A program made the translations under genes and the position numbers. From positions 62,001 through 126,000 of the forward strand of contig CASDOS010000050.1 of the NCBI GenBank assembly GCA_949282205.1: a stretch of DNA of 64,000 nucleotides, read 5' to 3'. Of the stretch, positions 45,543-55,600 are shown one piece after another. The DNA is from an uncultured Alphaproteobacteria bacterium (lineage in GTDB: Bacteria > Pseudomonadota > Alphaproteobacteria > RF32 > CAG-239). The notes under the pieces were generated by a model. It had not been told where the DNA came from. It ran no database searches and saw only the letters and a list, made by a program, of their open reading frames with translations. Within the stretch, counting starts at the first letter, position 1, and each line of letters begins with the position of its first letter.

Positions 45543-46334
45543 ATGATTATACGTTTGGGTGAAGCTTTTTTGCGAACATTGGGAAAACCTTTGGTCAAAT
45601 TTCTCTATTCTTTGGGAGATTTAACGGCTTTTGTGGTTAAAGCTATTTATCATTGTTTTGTACCTCCCTTTTATTTTAAACTCTTCTTTAAACAGGTGCT
45701 TGATATCGGGTTTTATTCTCTCCCTGTTGTGGGATTGACTACCCTTTTTGCTGGTATGGTTATTGCTTTGCAGACTTATTCGGGGTTCTCCGGATTTAAA
45801 GCCGAAAGTGTTATTGCTTCCGTGGTCTTAATTTCTGTTACTCGTGAATTGGCTCCGGTGCTTTCTGCTCTGATGGTTGCCGGAAGAATTGGTGCGGCTA
45901 TGGCTGCTGAAATTGGTACAATGAGAGTTACTGAACAAATTGATGCCTTAGTTACTCTTTCTACTAACCCTTTTAAATATCTGGTGGCTCCGAGACTTTG
46001 GGCCGGACTTCTTGTTTTACCGCTCTTGGTTTTGGTGGGGGATATTATTGGTATTTTTGGTGGATATGTTGTTGGTGTTTATAAATTGGGATTTAATCCG
46101 GCTAATTATATTACCGCTACTTTTCAAGATTTACAGTATATCGGTATTATTTCTGGTCTTGTTAAAGCCGCTGTTTTTGGTTTTATTATTTCTATGATGG
46201 GGTGCTATCATGGTTATAAATCTAAAGGTGGTGCTCAGGGTGTCGGAAACGCTACAACAAATGCTGTCGTTTCTTCTTCAATCCTTATCCTCATCTTTAA
46301 CTACCTTATTACAGAAATGTTTTTCTCTCGCTAA
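45543..46334 (+). CDS. mlaE: ABC lipid-transport permease MlaE
   Basis: The product has 263 residues. It has five to six membrane helices; MlaE-type motifs include LTTLFAGMVIALQTYSGF, VLISVTRELAPVLSALMVAGRIGAAMAAEIGTM and the adjacent V-TEQIDALVTLSTNP. Together with MlaF it forms the inner-membrane transporter that moves phospholipids between membranes. An AAGGAATTT site precedes the ATG. A 12-base gap separates it from mlaF. The MCE-domain partner MlaD is not next to it. Confidence 0.92.
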   Translation: MIIRLGEAFLRTLGKPLVKFLYSLGDLTAFVVKAIYHCFVPPFYFKLFFKQVLDIGFYSLPVVGLTTLFAGMVIALQTYSGFSGFKAESVIASVVLISVTRELAPVLSALMVAGRIGAAMAAEIGTMRVTEQIDALVTLSTNPFKYLVAPRLWAGLLVLPLLVLVGDIIGIFGGYVVGVYKLGFNPANYITATFQDLQYIGIISGLVKAAVFGFIISMMGCYHGYKSKGGAQGVGNATTNAVVSSSILILIFNYLITEMFFSR

Positions 46335-46346
46335 CGGAGGTGCTTT

Positions 46347-47114
46347 ATGGAAAAAGAAATAAAAATCAGAATTAGAGACCTTCATAAAAGTTTTGGAAAA
46401 AAGAACGTCTTAAATGGTGTTAATCTTGATTTGTATAAGGGCGAATCTTTGGTTGTTATCGGAGGTTCTGGAACAGGTAAGTCGGTTCTTATTAAGTGTA
46501 TCCAAGGTTTGCTTACTCCCGATAGCGGCTCTATTGAAATTGATGATATCGAAATTGTTAATGAAAATCCTGATGTCATTGATCGTATGCACAGTAAAAT
46601 GGGTATGCTTTTTCAGGGAGGAGCGCTATTCGATAGTTTAACCGTTTGGGAAAATGTCGCTTTTGATTTAATTCAAAACAGGGGGTTTAATAAAAAAGAA
46701 GCTAAAATTGTCGCTGTTAAGGTCTTAAGACAGGTTGGTTTAACTGAAGATATTGCTGATTTGTATCCTTCCGAATTGTCTGGCGGTATGCAAAAACGTG
46801 TCGGTCTTGCTCGTGCCGTTATTACACGTCCTGAAATCATCTTTTTTGATGAACCGACCACTGGTCTTGACCCTATTATGGCGGACGTTATTAATGATTT
46901 AATTATCGAATCTGCCAAAGATTTAGGGGCTACAACGTTAACCATTACCCATGATATGGCATCGGCGCGTAAAATTGCCGATAAAATCGCAATGCTTTAT
47001 CAGGGAAAAATTATTTGGTATGGTACAGTTAAAGATTTAGATAAAACGACTAATCCTTATGTCAGACAGTTTATTAACGGTTCTTCTAAGGGGCCGATAA
47101 AAGTGGAGAAATAA
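46347..47114 (+). CDS. mlaF: ABC lipid-transport ATPase MlaF
   Basis: The product has 255 residues. Walker A is GGSGTGKSV, the Q-loop region reads LFQGGALFDSLTVWENVAF, the ABC signature is LSGGMQKRVGLARA and Walker B is IIFFDEPTTGLDP. MlaF proteins typically have the LFQGGALF signature, seen here. It powers MlaE. A CGGAGG site precedes the ATG, and radA follows one base later. Confidence 0.93.
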   Translation: MEKEIKIRIRDLHKSFGKKNVLNGVNLDLYKGESLVVIGGSGTGKSVLIKCIQGLLTPDSGSIEIDDIEIVNENPDVIDRMHSKMGMLFQGGALFDSLTVWENVAFDLIQNRGFNKKEAKIVAVKVLRQVGLTEDIADLYPSELSGGMQKRVGLARAVITRPEIIFFDEPTTGLDPIMADVINDLIIESAKDLGATTLTITHDMASARKIADKIAMLYQGKIIWYGTVKDLDKTTNPYVRQFINGSSKGPIKVEK

Positions 47115-47115
47115 T

Positions 47116-48492
47116 ATGGCTAAAAAATCAGCAATTGATTATGTTTGCCAATCATGTGGCACCGTCTATCCTAAATGGCAGGGAAAATGTGATGCTTGTG
47201 GGGAGTGGAATTCAATTGTTGAGGAAAAAAAGCCTTCTGCGGAATTTTCTAATTTATCTTCTAAAAAACAAGGTAATCTAATTGATTTTGTATCGCTTAA
47301 TGGCGAAAGTCAGACGTATCAACGGCTTGTTACTAATTTGTCTGAAATTAACCGTGTTTCCGGCGGAGGATTGGTTCCCGGGTCAGTTATTTTAGTCGGT
47401 GGTGATCCCGGTATCGGAAAATCTACATTACTTTTGCAAATTTGTGCGGGGGTTGCCAATAAATTCCCAAATAATAGTTGCTTTTATATTTCCGGTGAAG
47501 AGGCTATCGATCAAGTGCGTATTCGTGCAAAGCGCTTGGGATTGGCTGATGCTCCGGTCAGATTAGCAAGTACAACAAGTGTTAAAGATATTATAGCAAC
47601 TCTTGAAAAAGAAAATCCTTCTTTGGTTATTATTGATTCTATACAAACTATGTACATAGATGATGTGGAATCGACACCCGGTAGTGTTGCGCAAGTTAGA
47701 GCAGCGGCTTATGAACTCATAAAAATTGCCAAGAAAAAAGGATTTATCCTTTTTCTGGTTGGACATGTTACAAAACAAGGCTCTATCGCGGGACCTCGTG
47801 TTTTGGAGCATATGGTCGATACAGTGCTCTATTTTGAAGGTGACAGAGGACACCATTTCCGCATTTTACGCGCGGTTAAAAACAGATACGGCGCAACTGA
47901 CGAGATCGGTGTTTTTGAAATGCAAGATAATGGCTTAATTGAGGTGGAAAATCCTTCCGCACTCTTTTTGGCTGAAAGACAAGGTTGCGTTTCCGGCTCT
48001 TGCGTTTTTGCGGGAATCGAAGGTTCTCGTCCGCTCTTGGTTGAAATACAAGCCTTGGTTGGCAATAGTGGATATACTGGTGCAAAAAGAGCTGTTGTTG
48101 GATGGGACTCTAATAGACTTGCAATGATTTTAGCTGTCTTAGAAGCTCGGTGTGGTATGAACTTTAGTACTCATGATGTTTATTTAAATATTGCAGGAGG
48201 ATTGAAAATTACTGAACCTGCTGCCGATTTGGCTGTCGCTATGGCCGTCATTTCTTCTATGACAAATAAACCTCTTCCCGCTGATATGGTTGTATTTGGT
48301 GAAATTGGGCTATCCGGCGAAATCAGAGCGGTCAGTCAACCTACTCTTCGGCTTAAAGAAGCTCAAAAATTAGGTTTTTCTAATGCTATTATCCCAAATT
48401 CTTTTGCTAAAGATAAAAAACAAAAATTAATTACCGGTATGACTTATCATGAAATTGGTAATGTCCAAAGGCTTATTTCCAGATTTAATTAG
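47116..48492 (+). CDS. radA: DNA repair protein RadA
   Basis: The product has 458 residues. It has an N-terminal four-cysteine zinc finger (CQSC and CDAC), Walker A GGDPGIGKSTLL (about residue 95), the RadA-specific KNRYG motif and a Lon-like C-terminal domain (AGGLKITEPAADLAVAMAVIS). It processes branched intermediates in homologous recombination. It starts 1 base after mlaF and has a GGAG site in the mlaF end. In alphaproteobacteria radA is usually followed by cvpA, as here. Confidence 0.96.
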   Translation: MAKKSAIDYVCQSCGTVYPKWQGKCDACGEWNSIVEEKKPSAEFSNLSSKKQGNLIDFVSLNGESQTYQRLVTNLSEINRVSGGGLVPGSVILVGGDPGIGKSTLLLQICAGVANKFPNNSCFYISGEEAIDQVRIRAKRLGLADAPVRLASTTSVKDIIATLEKENPSLVIIDSIQTMYIDDVESTPGSVAQVRAAAYELIKIAKKKGFILFLVGHVTKQGSIAGPRVLEHMVDTVLYFEGDRGHHFRILRAVKNRYGATDEIGVFEMQDNGLIEVENPSALFLAERQGCVSGSCVFAGIEGSRPLLVEIQALVGNSGYTGAKRAVVGWDSNRLAMILAVLEARCGMNFSTHDVYLNIAGGLKITEPAADLAVAMAVISSMTNKPLPADMVVFGEIGLSGEIRAVSQPTLRLKEAQKLGFSNAIIPNSFAKDKKQKLITGMTYHEIGNVQRLISRFN

Positions 48493-48501
48493 GAGTATAT
48501 C

Positions 48502-49290
48502 ATGGAACCCTTAAATAATATTGATGTTGTTATTTTAATCGGCGTTGTTCTTTCTATGTTGGTGGCTTTTATTCGCGGGTTTGTTAAGGAAGTGCTTTCT
48601 ATACTCGGTTTAGCCTTGTTTATTATTCTTACAACCTATTTAACGCCGATTTTAACGCCTTGGATGAATCAATTTATTGCAAGCAAACTTATGGCTCAAT
48701 TTGTTATCTTTTTGGTAATCATGGCCATTTTTTATGCTTTTTGGATTATTGGTACGGATAATCTTATTGCTAAAATCAGAACGAGTACCTTGAGCTTTAT
48801 GGATAGACTCTTTGGCTTAATCTTCGGGTTTCTTCGTGCCGTACTTATTTTGGGGTTCATCTTTTTAATTGTTAAAATTGTTCTTCCCGAAGAAATAAAA
48901 GATAAAGACGGAGCTTTGAGAAAATCTCAATATTTCATGATGGCTGAACCTTGTTCCGATTTGATTGAGTCATTGCTGCCGGAAGATTTTATCGAAAATA
49001 CAATGAAGTCTGTTGAAGATATGAATAAAACTGAAAAGAAAACAGATAAAAAAGATGTAACAGAAAAGAAAAAAGAAGAAAAATCTTCTCAAAGTAAAGA
49101 AACAGGTCTTCCTTCTGAATTAGATCAACAACAGATGGATAAGATGTTTGATTTGTTGGTTAAGCCAGAAATTAAAAATTCTCAAAAAAATACAAATTCT
49201 AAGTCTTCTGAAACGAAAAACGAAAAAACCGGATATGATAAAAAAGAAACTAATAGTCTTGACCGCTTAATTGATATTACTGCAGAGTAG
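48502..49290 (+). CDS. cvpA: CvpA family membrane protein
   Basis: The product has 262 residues. Four hydrophobic helices lie within about residues 5-145, with RGFVKEVLSILGL and the MDRLFGLIFGFLRAVL segment typical of CvpA. The tail (about 175-262) is K/E/S-rich and disordered, longer than in short relatives. CvpA is implicated in colicin V production and in envelope stress or biofilm; its molecular function is unclear. It lies 9 bases after radA. purF, its usual neighbour, is absent. Confidence 0.88.
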   Translation: MEPLNNIDVVILIGVVLSMLVAFIRGFVKEVLSILGLALFIILTTYLTPILTPWMNQFIASKLMAQFVIFLVIMAIFYAFWIIGTDNLIAKIRTSTLSFMDRLFGLIFGFLRAVLILGFIFLIVKIVLPEEIKDKDGALRKSQYFMMAEPCSDLIESLLPEDFIENTMKSVEDMNKTEKKTDKKDVTEKKKEEKSSQSKETGLPSELDQQQMDKMFDLLVKPEIKNSQKNTNSKSSETKNEKTGYDKKETNSLDRLIDITAE

Positions 49291-49298
49291 TCTATTAT
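49271..49298 (+). promoter_or_regulatory. Strong sigma-70-like promoter at the end of cvpA
   Basis: TTGATA (49271-49276), 16-base spacer and TATTAT (49293-49298). It overlaps the last codons of cvpA and points to transcription starting near 49304, into an intergenic stretch without an open frame. Confidence 0.6.
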
Positions 49299-49303
49299 AA
49301 ATA

Positions 49304-49476
49304 TCCCCCTGTAAGCAGAAGATTAAATCAGTTGCAAACTTTGAGATTCAACTTTGCTCGTTGGTATAGAACGGTGTTGTTCCAATACCTTGATATTCAG
49401 TTCTGAGTAAACTTCGAGCTTTCTATAAGACATTAACAAAAAAAAACAAAGCGGCACATCACCGCCTTGTTTTTTT
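49304..49476 (+). ncRNA. Candidate independent small RNA, unknown family
   Basis: Between cvpA and tyrS there is a well-placed promoter, then about 140 bases without a reading frame, then a terminator. The transcript contains a hairpin at 49363-49389 (GGTAT/ATACC enclosing GAAC/GTTC) and weaker short complementarities (AGTTG/CAACT near 49330-49353; GCTCG/CGAGC near 49356 and 49410). It begins with a CCCCC run. I compared it by eye with 6S RNA, SRP RNA and tmRNA and found no hallmark of any. Size (about 170 bases) would suit 6S RNA, but this is not evidence. Boundaries are approximate. Confidence 0.45.
49445..49476 (+). terminator. Rho-independent terminator, probably bidirectional
   Basis: AACAAAGCGG (49445-49454) and CCGCCTTGTT (49462-49471) pair with one mismatch; a T run follows on the plus strand and an A run precedes it, so it can also end tyrS on the minus strand. 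Confidence 0.88.
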
Positions 49477-49483
49477 CATCCTT

Positions 49484-50737
49484 TTACCGTAAAATCAGCA
49501 GTCCGTGTTTTTTCTTGCCTTGTGATAGTTTTATATTGCCGTTTTCTATATCCGTTTCGGTAATAATATAGTTTTCGTCGGTTATGACTTTATCATTTAG
49601 TTTCAAACCGGCTTGCTTAATCAAACGACGGGCTTCGCCCTTACTCGCCACAAAACCTAATGCCATAAATGCATCTAAAACACCAACTCCCTCTTTTGAT
49701 CCTGTCGCTGTTGGTAAATCATCACCGGCAATTCCTTTTTCAAATGTTTGTATCGCTGTTTCTTGTGCCGCTTTTGCTTCGGCTTCTCCTCGGCAAATTT
49801 TAGTGGCCTCAAAAGCTAATATCTTTTTGGCTTCATTTATTTCTTTATCTTGTAATACCTCCAAACGGCGAACTTCCTCCATAGGCAAGTCGGTGAAAAT
49901 GCGTAAACATTTACCAACTTCCGCATCGCCTATATTTCGAAAATACTGATAATAATTATATGCCGGAAGTTTATCTTCATTTATCCAGACTGCATTACCT
50001 TCAGATTTCCCCATCTTCTTACCTGCCGAATCTGTTATTATCGGACTGGTAAATCCAAACAATTCCATATCATAACGGCGCCTTCCTAATTCCGTTCCCG
50101 ATACAATGTTTCCCCATTGATCCGCGCCGGCTATTTGAGCTCGACAACCGTATTTTTGTAATAATACGCAGAAATCATATCCTTGAAGCAGCATATAATT
50201 AAATTCAAGAAAAGACATTGGTTGTTCTCGTTCCAAACGACTCTTTACACTATCCATTGTCAACATTCTGTTTACAGAATAGCAAGTACCTATATCTCTT
50301 AAAAATTCTAAGTAATTTATATTTTTAAACCAATCATAGTTATCTACCATCAGGGCATCATTTTTGCCTTCTCCGAACCGTAAAAACTTCATAAAAGATT
50401 TTTTTAATCCTTCAACATTATGCGCCAGAGTTTCTTCACTTAAAAACGGACGTAATTTATCTTTCCCGGACGGATCTCCAATACGAGCAGTTGCTCCTCC
50501 GACTAATGTTAGTGGTTTATGACCGCATTTTTGAAACCAACGGAGCATCATTAATGGAACAATATGCCCTACATGCAAACTATCCCCTGTCGGGTCTGAT
50601 CCTAAATAACCTACTGCTGGAATGCCTCTTTTTTCACAATCCGCTAAATACTCGTCAAACCCTTCTTCGTTTGTACATTGATTGTAAAAACCTCTTTCAT
50701 GCATTATATTCAAAAATTCTGATTTAAAACTTGTCAT
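49484..50737 (-). CDS. tyrS: Tyrosyl-tRNA synthetase
   Basis: The product has 417 residues. This is a class I aminoacyl-tRNA synthetase with the HIGH-like HVGH motif (about residue 53), GYDFCVLLQKYGCRAQIAGADQWGNIVSGTELGRR, the KMSKS-like KMGKS and a C-terminal S4 domain (about 350-417; GEARRLIKQAGLKLNDK). It charges tRNA-Tyr. An AAGGAAG site precedes the ATG. It is divergent from anmK, a pairing frequent in alphaproteobacteria. Confidence 0.97.
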   Translation of the reverse strand: MTSFKSEFLNIMHERGFYNQCTNEEGFDEYLADCEKRGIPAVGYLGSDPTGDSLHVGHIVPLMMLRWFQKCGHKPLTLVGGATARIGDPSGKDKLRPFLSEETLAHNVEGLKKSFMKFLRFGEGKNDALMVDNYDWFKNINYLEFLRDIGTCYSVNRMLTMDSVKSRLEREQPMSFLEFNYMLLQGYDFCVLLQKYGCRAQIAGADQWGNIVSGTELGRRRYDMELFGFTSPIITDSAGKKMGKSEGNAVWINEDKLPAYNYYQYFRNIGDAEVGKCLRIFTDLPMEEVRRLEVLQDKEINEAKKILAFEATKICRGEAEAKAAQETAIQTFEKGIAGDDLPTATGSKEGVGVLDAFMALGFVASKGEARRLIKQAGLKLNDKVITDENYIITETDIENGNIKLSQGKKKHGLLILR

Positions 50738-50816
50738 TTTTTCTTCCTTATTACTAAATTTTAAGTCATATTAGCATAATAAATTGATATTGCAATTACA
50801 TTAAAAGGTTTTTCTT

Positions 50817-51917
50817 ATGCTTATTCGGGGGTTAAATTGTTTGGGTTTAATGGGGACATCAACGTTTGGTGGTGTTGAACTTGCTCTCATTAAAACTGAC
50901 GGTATTGATATTATTGAGCGTAAAAAAGCCTATGTCGTACCGTATTCCGATTACTTAAAAGATCTTATTAAATCTGTTTATGGTTTACAGAAAAATTCAC
51001 CTGAAAATGAAGAAAAACTCAAAACTGTTGATACTGAAGTTTCTGATTTCTATATCCAACTTATTAATGATTTCAAAAAAGATTGTGATGATACTGTTGA
51101 CCTTATTGGAATTGATGGATTAACCATCGTTCATAATCCCAATATCCCTTATACTTATCAGTTAGGAAACGGACGATATATTGCCGCTAAAACCCAAACT
51201 AAGGTTGTTACTCACTTCAGAAACGCCGATATTTGTAGCGGGGGACAAGGAACACCTATTTCTTCCAGTTATTTTAATGCTGTTGCCGTAGATGAGGTAA
51301 AACCAGTTGCTTATGTTAATATCAGCGGTAAATCCAGCATTACTTGGATTGGTTCTTTTGGAGAATTCGTTGGCTTTGATTGTGGACCGGGAGATAATTT
51401 TATTAATGATTGGACGGCTAAACATGCCAATATGGATAATGATTATAACGGACGATTGGCTATCTTAGGTAAAGTACATGAGAAAATCGTAAATTCGCTT
51501 ATGCATCATAATTTTTTTGCGAAATTTCCTCCTAAAGCAGCTTATACCGGTATTTTTGCAGATAAAGCAGAACATCTTGAAGGACTTTCTTTGGAAGACG
51601 GCGCCGCTACGGCTACTGCTTTTGTTGCTGAGGCTATTTGTTATTCTATTTGTCTTTATCTTCCTGAATTACCTCAACGCGTTGTTATTTGTGGTAAAGG
51701 AGCCGCGAATCCTACATTGATCCGTTTTATCAGACAGCGCCTTCCCAATATTGACGTTGTTGTCTGTAAAGAAGTTGATATTCCTGTTGATACCGTTAAT
51801 GCGGAAATTAGTGCTTTTTTAAGCGCCAGAACTATATACTCCTTACCTATAACGTTTCCGTCTACTACCGGTGTTGCTCAACCTATGCCCGGAGGTGAAA
51901 TTTATGAAGCAAACTAA
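50817..51917 (+). CDS. anmK: Anhydro-N-acetylmuramic acid kinase, AnmK type
   Basis: The product has 366 residues. It phosphorylates and opens 1,6-anhydroMurNAc in peptidoglycan recycling. Family features: N-terminal GLMGTSTFGGVELALIKTDG, then HFRNADICSGGQGTPISS with the candidate catalytic Asp, FDCGPGDNFINDW, and TTGVAQPMPGG near the C-terminus. The N-terminal nucleotide loop normally reads SGTSxDGxD; here it is GTSTFGGVE, so two Asp are absent, and HGQT is DGLT. Activity may be altered. Location beside tyrS supports the call. It ends overlapping the ABC gene by 14 bases. Confidence 0.88.
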   Translation: MLIRGLNCLGLMGTSTFGGVELALIKTDGIDIIERKKAYVVPYSDYLKDLIKSVYGLQKNSPENEEKLKTVDTEVSDFYIQLINDFKKDCDDTVDLIGIDGLTIVHNPNIPYTYQLGNGRYIAAKTQTKVVTHFRNADICSGGQGTPISSSYFNAVAVDEVKPVAYVNISGKSSITWIGSFGEFVGFDCGPGDNFINDWTAKHANMDNDYNGRLAILGKVHEKIVNSLMHHNFFAKFPPKAAYTGIFADKAEHLEGLSLEDGAATATAFVAEAICYSICLYLPELPQRVVICGKGAANPTLIRFIRQRLPNIDVVVCKEVDIPVDTVNAEISAFLSARTIYSLPITFPSTTGVAQPMPGGEIYEAN

Positions 51918-52695
51918 AAAATCTAAGTGTTTGATTAATTCCATAACTTTGGAAAATGTTTATAAACAATATGGTGAAACAATTGCTGTCGATAATGTTT
52001 CTTTTCAGACATTTCACGGTGAAGTTATCGCTCTTTTGGGACCTAACGGCGCAGGTAAATCGACATTAATGAATATGATTTCAGGTTTTTTAGCTCCCTC
52101 TTCCGGAAATATTTGGGTTAATGAAAAAAATGTCGAAACAGATAGTATTGCAACTAAAAAAGATATTGGCTTTTTACCTGAGGGCGCTCCTATGTATACC
52201 GATATGTCTGTTGATCTGTTCTTAAAATATATGATTGAACTTAAACTTAATCTTACTGAAACAGAACAATTTTCAAAGGCTCAGATAAAAAAAATATATG
52301 ACGATGAGTTTCTTCGCATCATTAATTTAGCTAAAATTACAGATGTTTTACATAAAAAAATCGAAACTCTTTCCAAAGGATATTTAAGACGTGTCGGCTT
52401 TGCTCAAAGTATTATCGGAAATCCACCCATCCTTCTTTTGGATGAACCTACCGACGGACTGGATCCTAATCAAAAAGAACATATGAGACACTTAATTAAA
52501 GATATGAGTAAAGATAAAACTATTTTGATTTCCACTCATCTTCTTGATGAGACTGAAACCGTTGCTTCGCGAGTTATTTTGATTGATAAAGGTAAAATTG
52601 TTGCTGACGGAGATATTAAGTCTATTTTGAAGATTGCAAAAAAAGATAACCTTGCTGACGCTTTTCAGACGCTTACACATTCGGAGGATGACTGA
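51904..52695 (+). CDS. ABC transporter ATPase, GldA/CcmA-like
   Basis: The product has 263 residues. Walker A is GPNGAGKST, the Q-loop region GFLPEGAPMYTDM, the signature LSKGYLRRVGFAQ and Walker B ILLLDEPTDGLDPNQK. The sequence is closest in kind to GldA and other ATPases that power ABC-2 exporters. The ATG at 51904 lies after GGAGG and inside the anmK end. The permease is the following gene, overlapping by 1 base. The substrate is unknown. Confidence 0.9.
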   Translation: MKQTKKSKCLINSITLENVYKQYGETIAVDNVSFQTFHGEVIALLGPNGAGKSTLMNMISGFLAPSSGNIWVNEKNVETDSIATKKDIGFLPEGAPMYTDMSVDLFLKYMIELKLNLTETEQFSKAQIKKIYDDEFLRIINLAKITDVLHKKIETLSKGYLRRVGFAQSIIGNPPILLLDEPTDGLDPNQKEHMRHLIKDMSKDKTILISTHLLDETETVASRVILIDKGKIVADGDIKSILKIAKKDNLADAFQTLTHSEDD

Positions 52696-55600
52696 TGAAT
52701 AGTATTAAAACCATTATACGCTACGAATTAATCCGATATTTCTTATCCCCGCTGGCTTATGTTTATCTTGTCAGCTTTTTGCTTCTAAGCGGTTCTTGCG
52801 CTATTTATTTTGGGCATTTTTTTGCTGACGGAAATGCTATTCTTTGGGGATTGTTTGATTATCAACCTTGGGTTTATCTTCTTTTTATTCCGGGTATCGC
52901 CATGCGCTCTTGGGCTGAAGAATTTCGCTCTAAAAGTATTGTGCAAATATTAACTGTTCCGGTTTCTGTTACTGATTTAGTTTGGGGTAAATTTTTAGCT
53001 TCTTGGCTTTTTGCTGTTTTTGCAATTTTGTTGACTTTTCCTTTTTGGATTACGGTTAATCTTTTGGGAAATCCTGATAATACCGTTATTTTTATCAGTT
53101 ATATCGGTTGTTTTATTCTTGCCGGTGCAATGCTTGCTATTTCTCAAACAATGTCAGCTTTAACCAAAAGTCCTGTTATTGCTTTGGTTTTAGCGGTTTT
53201 TGTTAATCTTCTCTTTTTTTGGAGCGGGTTTGATTATGTTCTATTTTGGGCGAGGGAACTTTTTAATGATGTCATTGTTGATACTATTGTTTCTTTTAGC
53301 TTCTTAACTCATTTCGCTTCTCTCAGTCGTGGTTTGGTTGAGTTGAGGGATTTAATCTTTTTTGCTTCTTTAATTGTTTTCTTTAACTTAATTACTATCG
53401 CTGTTATTAGCTTAAAAACTAAGGGAGCTTCCGGATTGATTTCTTCTTCCAGCTTAAAACATGGTTCTTTGGTCCTTATCCTTTTATTTATTGGCTTTTT
53501 TGGTGTTAATGTTATTGCCAATAATATTTTTAGACAACTTAGCTATGATTTTACCGAAGATAAATATTTAAGTTTAACTAAAAATACTAAAGATATTTTG
53601 CGGAAACTAGACCGTCCTATTACGGCAAAACTTTATTATTCCCCTATTCTTGGACAGCGTAATCCCGAAATAAGACAGATATTTGACCAGATTAAATTAA
53701 TCTTAAAACAATATAAAACTTATTCTAATGGAAAATTTGATTATAAAATATATATGCCATCTTTTCTGGATAAAACTGAAGATAGAGCTTTAGCTGAAGG
53801 TTTGCAACCTATTCCCCTTATCGATATTAATCAAAATGCTCTTTTTGGTATTAGTTTCTCCGATACGCTTATGAATAAAACGGTTATTCCGTTCTTCTCC
53901 ATAGAACGGTTACCTTTTTTAGAGCAGGATTTAACGACTAATATTTATAAAATGCAGCATAAAAAGAAATCCTTGGGAATTTTAAGTACTCTTCCTCTTC
54001 GGGGAAATATTCGACAAGATAACGTTCTTATGAATAAATGGGAAATCATTAAATATATCGAAGATTTTTATGATGTTACGTTTATATCTTCCCCAGAGGA
54101 CTTTAATCAAAAATTTGATGTGTTTATGCTCGTACATCCTTATGCTCTTACTGATGATATTATTGAAAAAATTAAACAACAAAATAAGGTCTTACTCCTT
54201 ATGGATGTTGCTGATGATGCTTCACGCCTTTATTCTCCTATGGGGGGACAATTCCATTCTTCCGATTTGGGTTCGCTTGCCGATTATTGGGGAATTCAAT
54301 TTTATGATTTAGGGGTTGCCGCTGATTTTGATAATTCTATTATGGTTGATGAAACCGTTAATTATAAAACAAATCCTTCCTTTACGCAAGATTTGTTGCA
54401 ATTTAAAGTTACTCCGGATGATTTTAATCCTAATCACCGTACTACCTTTAAATTAAATAGTATCTTATTTTCTTCTGCCTCTATGGTTATGCCTAAAGAA
54501 GGTGCCGATGTTTTGTACTTCCCTTTAATTAAAACCAGCAAAAATTCCGCGCTAATGAATGTTTTATTGGCTAAAAAAGGCAAAAGCCCTCGGGAAGTTT
54601 TAGCGCAGTATTCTCCTGGAAATTCCGTTATCGTTATTGCTGCCGAATTTCTGAGTAATGACCCGAAGAAACCTTTTGATATTATCGCCGTGGGTGATAC
54701 TGATTTTATATATGATAATTTTTGGGCTCGCGAATCTAGATTTTTAGACACAACTTATCATATTCCTTTATTCGATAGTGCTAATTTTATTCTTAACGCC
54801 TTGGATTATTTAACAGATAATGATGATTTAATCAGTTTGCGAGGAAAAACGGCTAGACGCCGTCCATTATCTTTAGTCGATAATATGCGCAAAATGAATC
54901 TATATCGCTATAAACTAAAAGAAATCGATATTTTTGATGCTATAAATGCAGCTAAACAAGGATTGGCTGAAGTTGTCGCTAAAAAGAATTTTGAAGAAAG
55001 AGATACTTTTACTTCGGACGAATTGGCCGTTATCGGAAATATTCGTTCTGAAATTAATAATTTACGGCAAGATTTAAGTTTATTGAAACTTAATGCAAAT
55101 CAAGATATCTCTCTTTTGGATATTAAAGTTAAGTTTTTTAATATTTACTTTATTGCTTTATTGATTGTCTTAATTGTTATTTTCTTCAATATCTATAAAA
55201 GAAAGGATAATTTGCATAAATTTAAAGATATTTTTTATTTTGATAAAAATTTATTGAAATTGACTCTTGCTGTTTCCCTTATTGTGGCTTGTGCTCTATT
55301 TAGTGTATATCTCGAAAATAAAAATAATATCTCTGAATATGAAGATGTTTCTGTTTTCAAAAATTTTAATCAGAAACTTAATGATATTGATGTTATAAAA
55401 CTCCAAAATGCGGATTCTTCTTTAACTTTTGAAAAAATTAATGGTATTTGGACTCTTAAAGAGTATCCTGAATTACCTGTTTATCAGGAGAGAATCAGAC
55501 ATTTTCTTGTTACGGTTAGTAATATGACTTATTATGAGAAAAAATCTGATAAAGTTGCCGATATGAAATATTTTGGCTTTTCTCCGTTGGAAAATAAAGC

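Noticed and set aside
49304..49476. Identification of the candidate RNA as 6S RNA
   Set aside because: Size is compatible, but I could not form the long closing stem and central bubble that define 6S.
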